NCBI RefSeq assembly: GCF_030285365.1
Contig: NZ_JASVDS010000011.1
Coordinates: forward strand, 1 to 59,574
DNA: 59,574 bases
Reading direction: 5' to 3'
From: Roseateles subflavus
GTDB lineage: Bacteria > Pseudomonadota > Gammaproteobacteria > Burkholderiales > Burkholderiaceae_C
Under the pieces are notes generated by a model. It searched no databases. It saw nothing but the letters and a program-made list of their open reading frames with translations, and was not told where the DNA came from. Positions 53,039 to 59,574 of the stretch are shown here, one piece after another. Position 1 is the first letter of the stretch; every line of letters starts with the position of its first letter. The translations under genes were made by a program, and so were the position numbers.

Positions 53039-55237
53039 ATGCTGCTGCGCAAGACTCCGGTCGCGCTGGCGCTCGCCGCCATTTTCTCGTCCACGGCCCT
53101 TGCCGACCCGGGACCTGCGCCCTCCGCGCCCGCCTCCGCCGACACCCAGCCGCTGGGCGAACTCACCATCAGCGCGACGCGGACGGCACGCAGCACGGAC
53201 GCCGTGCCCAACACCGTCACCGTCCACGACCGCAAGCGCCTCCAGCAGCGCGACGCCCGGGACCTCAAGGACCTGCTCGAGCAGGACGTCGACATCGCCG
53301 TCCGGGCCAGCACCCCGCGCTTCACGGCCGCCGGGGCATCGACAGGCCGCGCTGGCAACGAGGGCATCAACATCCGCGGGCTCGAAGGCAACCAGGTGCT
53401 GATGAGCCTGGACGGCATCCGCCTGCCCCAGAGCTTCAGCTTCGGCGCCTTCGCCAGTGGTCGCGTCGACTACCTCGACACCGAGTTGCTGGCGGGTGCA
53501 GAGGTGCTGCGCGGCCCGGCCTCCACGCAGTTCGGCAGCGACGGCCTGGGCGGCGCACTCCTGCTGCGCACGCTGAGCGCGGAGGACCTCCTCTCGGGCA
53601 GTCGGCGTCAGGCGGGCTTCGTCTCGGCCAGTGCGGCCACCGCCGATCGGTCGACCAAGCTCAGCGCGGGCGGCGCGACCGCCTTCGGCCCCTGGACGGT
53701 CCTGCTGGCCGGCGTCGCGCGCGAAGGTCACGGCCTCAAGACGCGGGGCAGCGACGAGTCCCCCAATGCCTCTCGCACGGCCGTCAACCCGAGCGACGTG
53801 AAGTCCCGCAGCGTGCTGGGAAAGCTGGGGTTCCAGCTCAGCGCCCGCCATGCGCTGCTGGCCACCCTGGAGACCCGGCGCCGCAGCACCGACACGAACG
53901 TGCTCAGCGCTGTCGTCCCCATCATCGACGCCAGGACGCCCGCCACCGCCGTGATCGGCCTGCAGGCGCAGGACCGGCTGGACCGCCAGCGGCTGTCCTT
54001 CGAGCACCGCTACGAGGACCTGGAGGCGCCCTGGGTGCAGGTGGTCCGCACCCAGGTCTACACGCAGGACAGCAAGACCCGGCAGTTCTCCGCCGAGGAC
54101 CGCTACCAGGCCGCCGACCGCACCCGAGACGGCCTCTACCGCGAGCAGCTCGTGGGCCTGAGCACCCAGGCGCAGACGCAGCTGCCCGGTCAGCGTCTGA
54201 GCTATGGCCTGGAGTTGAGCCGCAACCGAATCACCGCGCTGCGCGACGGCACGGTGCCGCCGGCCGGCGAGACCTTCCCCAACAAGCCCTTCCCGGACAC
54301 CCGCTACACGCTCGCGGGCGCCTTCGTGCAGGACGAGATCGAGGCGGGCGAGCTCAGCGTCATCCCCGGCCTTCGCCTGGAGCACTACGCGCTGAAGCCG
54401 TCCACCGAGGGCTACACCGGCGGTGCCGTGGTGTCGCTGTCCGACCAGGCCGTGACGCCGCGCCTGGGCGTCCTGTGGCGTCTGCAGCCGGCGCTGCAGC
54501 CCTATCTTCAATGGTCCCAGGGCTTCCGCGCCCCGACGCCCGACCAGGTGAACAACGGCTTTGCGAATCCGGCCCAGGGCTACCGCAGCATCGGCAATCC
54601 GGACCTGCGCCCCGAGCACGCCAACAGCCTGGAGCTGGGCCTGCGCGGCACGCTCGGCCGGGACGTGCGCTGGCAGCTCAGCGCCTACCGCAACCGCTAC
54701 CGCGACTTCATCAGCCAGGAGATCGTGCAGGGCCAGGGCACGCCGGCGGACCCGCTGGTCTTCCAGTACGTCAACCTGGCGCAGGCCCGCATCCAGGGGC
54801 TGGATGCCCGCCTGGCGTGGCAGGCGGCCGAGGGCCTCGCCCTCAGCATCGCGCTGGCCGACACGCGGGGTGACACCACCCGTGCCGGCGTCGAGGCCCC
54901 GCTGGACACCGTGCAGCCCGCCCGCTTCACCGCGGCGGCGCGCTGGGAGCGAGGAGCCTGGGACCTGCAAGCGGCGTGGCAGCACGTCGCCGCCAAGAAG
55001 GCCTCCCGCACCAGCAACGCGAGCTATTTCCTGCCGCCGGCCCACGACGTCCTCGATCTGGGCGTGAGCTACCGCCTGCGACCGGACCTGCGGCTCGCCG
55101 CCTTCGTCAACAACATCGGCCATCGCAAGTACTGGCGCTGGAGCGATGTGCGCGGCATCGCCGCCAACAGCCCCCTCCTCGATGCCTACACGGCACCGGG
55201 CCGCCAGTTGCAGGTCTCCCTGCGCGCCGAGATCTGA
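53039..55237 (+). CDS. TonB-dependent receptor, haem/haemoglobin type
   Basis: 732 aa. Signal peptide VALALAAIFSSTALA, TonB box region LGELTISATRT, then a plug domain (VPNTVTVHDRKRLQQRDARD, GNEGINIRGLEGNQVLMSLD). The barrel contains GFRAPTPDQVNNGF and IGNPDLRPEHANSLELG, the FRAP and NPDL boxes of haem and haemoglobin receptors. AAGGA lies 8 bases before ATG 53039. The Fur-like box upstream agrees with iron acquisition. Confidence 0.9.
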   Translation: MLLRKTPVALALAAIFSSTALADPGPAPSAPASADTQPLGELTISATRTARSTDAVPNTVTVHDRKRLQQRDARDLKDLLEQDVDIAVRASTPRFTAAGASTGRAGNEGINIRGLEGNQVLMSLDGIRLPQSFSFGAFASGRVDYLDTELLAGAEVLRGPASTQFGSDGLGGALLLRTLSAEDLLSGSRRQAGFVSASAATADRSTKLSAGGATAFGPWTVLLAGVAREGHGLKTRGSDESPNASRTAVNPSDVKSRSVLGKLGFQLSARHALLATLETRRRSTDTNVLSAVVPIIDARTPATAVIGLQAQDRLDRQRLSFEHRYEDLEAPWVQVVRTQVYTQDSKTRQFSAEDRYQAADRTRDGLYREQLVGLSTQAQTQLPGQRLSYGLELSRNRITALRDGTVPPAGETFPNKPFPDTRYTLAGAFVQDEIEAGELSVIPGLRLEHYALKPSTEGYTGGAVVSLSDQAVTPRLGVLWRLQPALQPYLQWSQGFRAPTPDQVNNGFANPAQGYRSIGNPDLRPEHANSLELGLRGTLGRDVRWQLSAYRNRYRDFISQEIVQGQGTPADPLVFQYVNLAQARIQGLDARLAWQAAEGLALSIALADTRGDTTRAGVEAPLDTVQPARFTAAARWERGAWDLQAAWQHVAAKKASRTSNASYFLPPAHDVLDLGVSYRLRPDLRLAAFVNNIGHRKYWRWSDVRGIAANSPLLDAYTAPGRQLQVSLRAEI

Positions 55238-55317
55238 GCCATGGGCCGCACCCCTCGGACCTCCGCCGTGCGGCGCGCACCACGGTCAGTACCACGGTCG
55301 GCCTGGAGGGCGCGCCC

Positions 55318-56001
55318 GTGAACCGCCCGGGCCTCCTCGCCACCGCCCTGCTGCACGGTCTGGCGCTCTGGGCCTGGCGCGGCCTGGTCGATCCCCACGG
55401 CCCGCGGGCGGCGCCACCAGGCCACCCATCCGTGGCGGTCCGCCTGCTGCCGGCCGCCGCATCTCCCCATCGCCAGCACGCGACGATGCCGCCACTGCCC
55501 AGGCCGCTGACGCCGCTGCGGATCGAACCGATCGAGGTCGTATCGGATCCGGTGGTGCGTGAGAGAGCCAGCGCCACGAGCGCTCGTCTGCCGCAGGCGG
55601 ACCACCGCCCGCAGGAGCCGTCCGAGGCGCAGCTGCCCCTGCGGGAGGACCTGGCCCGGTCGGTGCCCGCCCCGTCGCTGTCACCGTCGCCGTCGCCAAG
55701 GACAGCCTGGGTCCCGGCCACCCTGCCTCCGGACCACCAGGCCTGCAGGGCGCAGCAAGCCGAGCGCCACTACCCGGCCCTGCTGCGAGACCGCGGCATC
55801 GAGGGCCGGGTGGTCGTACGCGTCATGGTCGACGAGGCGGGCCGCGCGGCGGAGGTGCAGGTCCAGTCCGCCAGCGGCTGGCGCCTGCTGGACGAGGCCG
55901 CACGGCGGGTCGCGGCGGCCTGCCCTTACCAACCTGCGCGGCAGGGCGAGCAGCGCCTCGCCGTCTGGATCGAGTACCCGATCCGCTTCAGCCTGCACTG
56001 A
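55318..56001 (+). CDS. TonB-family energy-transducer-like protein
   Basis: 227 aa from GTG 55318 (GGAGG 9 bases upstream). An N-terminal hydrophobic anchor (GLLATALLHGLALWAWRGLV) is followed by a Pro-rich spacer. The C-terminal TonB domain is HYPALLRDRGIEGRVVVRVM with AAEVQVQSASGWRLLDEAA. It probably energises the receptor encoded just upstream. ExbB and ExbD are not seen in the window. Confidence 0.82.
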   Translation: MNRPGLLATALLHGLALWAWRGLVDPHGPRAAPPGHPSVAVRLLPAAASPHRQHATMPPLPRPLTPLRIEPIEVVSDPVVRERASATSARLPQADHRPQEPSEAQLPLREDLARSVPAPSLSPSPSPRTAWVPATLPPDHQACRAQQAERHYPALLRDRGIEGRVVVRVMVDEAGRAAEVQVQSASGWRLLDEAARRVAAACPYQPARQGEQRLAVWIEYPIRFSLH

Positions 56002-56085
56002 CCGAGGCCCTGCCGGAGCCCCGTCGTGATCGTGCGGCCGGCGTCGCCGGGCCGCTTCCTTCCCCACTCACCCACGCCATCTCCC

Positions 56086-56880
56086 ATGAGACTTCCCCGC
56101 CTCCACCCCGCCGCCTGGCCCGCGTGGCTCCTGCTGAGCGCTGCCGCCCAGGCGCATTCGCCCTATCTCAAACCCAACACCTTCAGCGCCGAGCCCGAGC
56201 GCAAGCACGTCACCGTGGAGGCCTCGTTTGCCGAAGGCGGACTGCGGCCTGACGTGGCGATGAAGTCCGAGTCCTTCCACCTGATCGGTCCCGACGGACG
56301 CCGGCAGCCGCTCACGCCCGCCGCCGTGCTGAAGGACGCCAGCTATCTGGAGGTCCCGCTGCTGGCGGAAGGCACCTACCTCGTGTCCTCCGGCGTGCGC
56401 AAGGGACGCGTGGCCAAGGCCGTGCTGCGTCAAGGCCAGGTGCACTTCACCGAAGGCCGCGACGAAACGCAGCCCGGGGACCTGCCCATCGAAGTCCAGA
56501 GCCTGACGCGCGCCGACGTCTACCTCAGCCGGGGCCGCCCGAGCGCCGTGGACTACAGCACCGAGGGGCTCGAGATCTATCCCGTCACCCCGCCGCAGGA
56601 CATCTATGCCGGCGAGACCGTCACCGTCCGCGTCCGGGAGAACCGCCAGCCCCTGGCGGGACAGACCCTCACCGTCATCCCGGATGGTCAGCAGTACGCC
56701 GCGCACAAGCCGGCCGAGCAGCACTACAGCAGCGATGCCGCCGGCCAGGTGCGCTTCACGCCGGCGTCGGCCGGCCTCTACCTGCTGCAGGTGCGCGTGC
56801 GCCAGCCCGCCCCCGGGAATCCGTCCCTCTGGCTGAGCCACACCGCCACGCTCACGCTCGAAGTCCTGCCCCAACCCTGA
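56086..56880 (+). CDS. DUF4198 periplasmic protein
   Basis: 264 aa. Signal peptide ends AAAQA before HSPYLKPNTFSAEPERKHVT, the typical DUF4198 start with an N-terminal His. Beta-rich body with two Ig-like halves (GETVTVRVRENRQPLAGQTL near 185). The family occurs with TonB receptors and metal uptake and may bind a metal. No clear ribosome-binding site; 85 bases after the TonB gene. Confidence 0.8.
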   Translation: MRLPRLHPAAWPAWLLLSAAAQAHSPYLKPNTFSAEPERKHVTVEASFAEGGLRPDVAMKSESFHLIGPDGRRQPLTPAAVLKDASYLEVPLLAEGTYLVSSGVRKGRVAKAVLRQGQVHFTEGRDETQPGDLPIEVQSLTRADVYLSRGRPSAVDYSTEGLEIYPVTPPQDIYAGETVTVRVRENRQPLAGQTLTVIPDGQQYAAHKPAEQHYSSDAAGQVRFTPASAGLYLLQVRVRQPAPGNPSLWLSHTATLTLEVLPQP

Positions 56881-56884
56881 GCCC

Positions 56885-57376
56885 ATGACCATGAAACATC
56901 CCTTGACCCTGACGCTCCTCGGCCTCGCCCTGCTCCCGGCCTGGGCCGCCTCCCATTCGACGGCCCTCTTCATCAGCGAGCAGGACCTCAACGGCGACGG
57001 CCAGGTCACGCAGGCAGAACTGAAGCTGGGCCGCGAGGTCGAGTTCACGCGCATCGACTTCAACGCCGACGGCCTGCTGAGCGAAACCGAATACCTCGGC
57101 GAGTTCGAAGGCCGCCTGATGCAGCGCGTCGGCAAGATCGTCGATCCGGAGAAGCGGCACGAGGAGTTGCAGCGCCAGATGCGCCAGGCCAAGGTCCGGT
57201 TCGGTGTGCTCGACACCGACCGCAGCGGCAGCATCACCCGCGAGGAGTTCCAGGCCGCGGGCCTGCGCATGTTCCAGCTGCACGACCGCAACCACGACGA
57301 CGTGGTGGACGAGGCCGATGTGCGGTTGGCCGAAGAAGAGCGCAAGGCGGGCAAGGAGAGCTTCGTGGCGCCTTGA
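56885..57376 (+). CDS. Secreted four-EF-hand protein
   Basis: 163 aa with a signal peptide ending LLPAWAASHS. Four EF-hand loops: DLNGDGQVTQAEL, DFNADGLLSETEY, DTDRSGSITREEF and DRNHDDVVDEADV; the last lacks the central Gly. It would bind calcium in the periplasm. It follows the DUF4198 gene by 4 bases, so the two are co-expressed with the haem receptor. ATG 56891 is an alternative start. Confidence 0.85.
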   Translation: MTMKHPLTLTLLGLALLPAWAASHSTALFISEQDLNGDGQVTQAELKLGREVEFTRIDFNADGLLSETEYLGEFEGRLMQRVGKIVDPEKRHEELQRQMRQAKVRFGVLDTDRSGSITREEFQAAGLRMFQLHDRNHDDVVDEADVRLAEEERKAGKESFVAP

Positions 57377-57379
57377 TCG

Positions 57380-57414
57380 GCCCCCGGGCGACACCCGGGC
57401 GACTCCCGGGGGGC
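57380..57414. terminator. GC hairpin after the EF-hand gene
   Basis: GCCCCCGGG pairs with CCCGGGGGGC across a CCCGGG-containing loop. It has no T-run. Possible end of the receptor operon. Confidence 0.3.
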
Positions 57415-57533
57415 GTGGGCCGGTGAACCGTGCCGCACGCGGCAAGCCTGCGATCACCAGATCGGAAGGATGGGTTGGCGGGCGGACGCCACAGACGGAG
57501 CGATCCAGCCCCCGGCGGCGCTAGCATGCCGCC

Positions 57534-58475
57534 ATGAGCCGCACCCCCGCCCCGCCCCGCCCCGACTTCGACGCCGCGCTGCAGGAGATTGCCGCCCGGG
57601 TCCAGCCGCTGCTTGGCCAGGGCCAGGTCGCGAGCTACATCCCGGAGCTGGCCGGCGTGCCGCGCGAGCGCTTCGGCATGGCCATCGTGGGCATCGGCGG
57701 CGAGGTCTGGGAAGTCGGTCACGCGCGGGAGCGTTTTTCCATCCAGAGCATCTCCAAGCTGTTCGCGCTGCTCAAGGCCCTGCAGCATGAGGGAGACGCC
57801 CTGTGGGAGCGCGTGGGCCGGGAGCCATCCGGCACGCCCTTCAACTCGCTGGTGCAACTGGAGCACGAGGGCGGCAAGCCGCGCAATCCCTTCATCAACG
57901 CCGGCGCGCTGGCCGTGACCGACGTGCTGTGCACGCGGCACGTGCAGCCCGAGACCGCGCTGGTGGAGTTGCTGCGCAAGCTGGCCGACAACCCGGGCAT
58001 CGACTACAGCCTGCGGGTGGCGCAGTCGGAGCGCCGGCACAGCGACCGCAATGCCGCGATGGCCCATTTCATGCGCAGCTTCGGCCGGCTGCACAACCCG
58101 GTGGACCGCATCCTCGATGCCTACTGCAGCCATTGCGCCATCGAGATGAGCTGCGTCGATCTCGCCCGTTCGATGCTGCTGCTGGCCAATCACGGGGAGT
58201 TGCCCTGGAGCGGCGAACGCCTGCTGACGCCCAGCCTGTCGAAGCGGCTCAATGCGCTGATGCTGACCTGCGGCACCTATGACGCGGCCGGCGACTTCGC
58301 CTTCCGCGTGGGGCTGCCGGCCAAGAGCGGTGTCGGGGGCGGAATTGTCGCGCTGATCCCCAACCTGTGCGGCATCTGCGTGTGGTCGCCCGGGCTCGAC
58401 GCCAACGGCAACTCGCTGGCCGGCGTGGCCGCGCTCGAGTGGCTGACGACACTCACGGGGCGCTCGATCTTCTGA
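57534..58475 (+). CDS. glsA: Glutaminase (serine-dependent, beta-lactamase fold)
   Basis: 313 aa enzyme hydrolysing glutamine to glutamate and ammonia. It has the SxxK catalytic motif in FSIQSISKLFALL, NPFINAGALAVTD, and the later YDAAGDFAFRVGLPAKSGVG with the conserved SGVGGGI. Length is normal. The ATG at 57534 is preceded by GC-rich sequence without a strong ribosome-binding site. It stands alone. Confidence 0.93.
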   Translation: MSRTPAPPRPDFDAALQEIAARVQPLLGQGQVASYIPELAGVPRERFGMAIVGIGGEVWEVGHARERFSIQSISKLFALLKALQHEGDALWERVGREPSGTPFNSLVQLEHEGGKPRNPFINAGALAVTDVLCTRHVQPETALVELLRKLADNPGIDYSLRVAQSERRHSDRNAAMAHFMRSFGRLHNPVDRILDAYCSHCAIEMSCVDLARSMLLLANHGELPWSGERLLTPSLSKRLNALMLTCGTYDAAGDFAFRVGLPAKSGVGGGIVALIPNLCGICVWSPGLDANGNSLAGVAALEWLTTLTGRSIF

Positions 58476-58548
58476 ACGGCCCACCCCGGCGACAATGGAC
58501 GCCGTTCCTGCCCGCGAGGGCCATCGCCAGCCGTCCCGTCCCCTGCCC

Positions 58549-59337
58549 ATGCCCCACCACGATTCCTTCTTCCCCCTGGAAGATGCCGACGGCACCCAGC
58601 ACGTCAAGCCCTACGTCCGCGAGACCCTAGACAGCAAGTCCCTGCACTTCTGCATGGACGAGATCCAGAGCACGATGAACCTCCTGGCACCGCACGCGCT
58701 GGCCCTGGCCTACACGCGCACCATGATGGGCGTGCTGCTCTTCAAGCCGCAGCCGGCGACGCTGGCGATGATCGGTCTCGGCGGGGGCTCGCTGGCCAAG
58801 TTCTGCCACCGGCAGCTGCCGCGCACCCGCCTCAAGGTCGTGGAAATCAACCCGCATGTGCTGGCGCTGCGGCACGAATTCCAGGTGCCCGAGGACGACG
58901 CGCGCTTCCGGGTGGTGCTCGGCGACGGCGCCGAGTTCGTGCGCTTCGCGCCCTATCCGCTGGACGTGCTGATGGTCGATGGCTTCGACTACGACGGCCA
59001 GCCACCGGCCCTGTGCTCGCAGCAGTTCTACGACGACTGCCGGGACGCGCTCCAGCCCGGCGGCCTGCTGGTGGTGAACCTGCACACCGGCCACACGGAC
59101 TTCAGCCTGTACCTGTCCCGCATCGAGCGCAGCTTTGATGGCGAGGTGCTGGCCCTGGGCGACGAGGACTGCAGCAACACCATCGTCTTTGCGAGCAAGG
59201 GACCGCTGCCGCAGATCACGGCCGCCGCCCTGCGCTGCCCGCCGGGCTTCGATCCCGCCGCCTGGAAGGACCTGCTGCCGGCGCTGGCGGCCGTCGCCGC
59301 GGCGCGCCGGCAGGCTCAGGCATCCCGCCTCGGCTGA
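58549..59337 (+). CDS. Spermidine-synthase-like methyltransferase-fold protein
   Basis: 262 aa. SAM-type Rossmann motif MIGLGGGSLAKFCHRQLP, then VVEINPHVLALRHEF and VLGDGAEFVRFAPYPLDVLM VDGFDYDG in series, as in polyamine-synthase-like proteins. These lack the N-terminal domain of true spermidine synthases, so the substrate is uncertain. Start at ATG 58549 (MPHHDSFFPLEDADGTQHVK). Confidence 0.82.
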   Translation: MPHHDSFFPLEDADGTQHVKPYVRETLDSKSLHFCMDEIQSTMNLLAPHALALAYTRTMMGVLLFKPQPATLAMIGLGGGSLAKFCHRQLPRTRLKVVEINPHVLALRHEFQVPEDDARFRVVLGDGAEFVRFAPYPLDVLMVDGFDYDGQPPALCSQQFYDDCRDALQPGGLLVVNLHTGHTDFSLYLSRIERSFDGEVLALGDEDCSNTIVFASKGPLPQITAAALRCPPGFDPAAWKDLLPALAAVAAARRQAQASRLG

Positions 59338-59451
59338 CCCGGCGCCCCAATGGACACCGCCGCCGCGGCATCAGGCAAGACCTGACCCCAACGGCGGCGG
59401 CTCCAACATTTCCGCGTGAGATTGCCGGGTCACTCCCCCGGCGGGGAGACG

Positions 59452-59574
59452 TCAGCGCACGACCGCGATCTGCTCGCGGGCACCGCCCTTGTAGGTGTAC
59501 AGCGTCAGGGCGCCGTTCTTGATGTCGCCCTTGCCGTCGAAGCTGATCGTGCCCGTCACGCCCTTGTAGCCTTC
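59452..59574 (-). CDS. Branched-chain amino-acid ABC transporter binding protein, C-terminal fragment
   Basis: The last 40 residues read from the window edge: EGYKGVTGTISFDGKGDIKN, then GALTLYTYKGGAREQIAVVR. This is the usual end of LivK-type periplasmic binding proteins. The rest is outside the window. Confidence 0.85.
   Translation of the reverse strand, partial: EGYKGVTGTISFDGKGDIKNGALTLYTYKGGAREQIAVVR

Noticed and set aside
59338-59451. GC-rich inverted segments between the last two genes as a terminator
   Set aside because: Several short complementary blocks exist, but none forms a clear stem followed by a T-run in either direction.

Overview
The window is GC-rich DNA (about 65-70 percent G+C by eye) with dense, overlapping operons. 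The gene families (TubC-docked NRPS, PepSY/DUF1924 cytochrome operon, DUF411/CusF copper genes, LivK-type binding protein) and the GC-rich Fur box suggest a betaproteobacterium, probably Burkholderiales of the Roseateles/Rubrivivax kind. No rRNA, tRNA or CRISPR array was seen, so the genus is inference.

Layout. (1) 1-15255, plus strand: the end of a nonribosomal peptide synthetase operon. It holds the tail of one NRPS, a two-module NRPS with thioesterase, a second protein with a live and a dead thioesterase domain, an MFS exporter, a YIP1-type membrane protein and a MacAB-like efflux set. A convergent alpha/beta hydrolase follows (15309-16295). (2) 16440-16732: insertion-sequence debris. (3) 16733-23436: a complete filamentous phage (inovirus) prophage of about 6.5 kb, with repressor, Rep, ssDNA-binding protein, small coat proteins, major coat, adsorption protein, DUF2523 protein and Zot-like assembly ATPase. 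It is preceded by the stub of a second copy and flanked by dif-like sites. (4) 24014-42891: a divergent arsenic/lipid locus. Leftward run dedA, an outer-membrane protein gene, an RND(MMPL)-LolA fusion, an acyl-CoA ligase and pstBACS. Rightward run an aldehyde-deformylating-oxygenase (ADO) homologue, a DUF318/ArsP-type permease, a thioredoxin-fold CC protein, a fatty acyl reductase, an ArsM-like protein, aioB, aioA and a LuxR-type regulator. (5) 43260-45547: periplasmic copper-handling genes. (6) 45711-50072: a two-component system and PepSY protein divergent from a DUF1924 cytochrome, a dihaem cytochrome and cytochrome b561. (7) 50054-52615: a P-type cation ATPase. (8) 52846-57376: Fur-boxed TonB-dependent haem-type receptor, TonB-like protein, DUF4198 protein and a four-EF-hand protein. 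(9) 57534 to the end: glutaminase, a spermidine-synthase-like protein and the C-terminus of a branched-chain amino-acid binding protein.

The most interesting part is region 4. AioA keeps the three cluster cysteines, the cluster serine and all four arsenite-pocket residues of the characterised enzyme, so arsenic chemistry is well supported. The ADO homologue keeps all six diiron ligands with near-identical spacing to the cyanobacterial enzyme, and it sits with an acyl-CoA ligase and an acyl reductase that could feed it fatty aldehyde. The ArsM-like protein, the permease and the lipid-export machinery suggest a locus that joins arsenic to long-chain lipid metabolism. The pstS and ligase promoters share a conserved box and -10 element with identical spacing, which ties parts of the leftward arm together. 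A pathway to an arsenolipid is my inference; the sequence does not show it directly.
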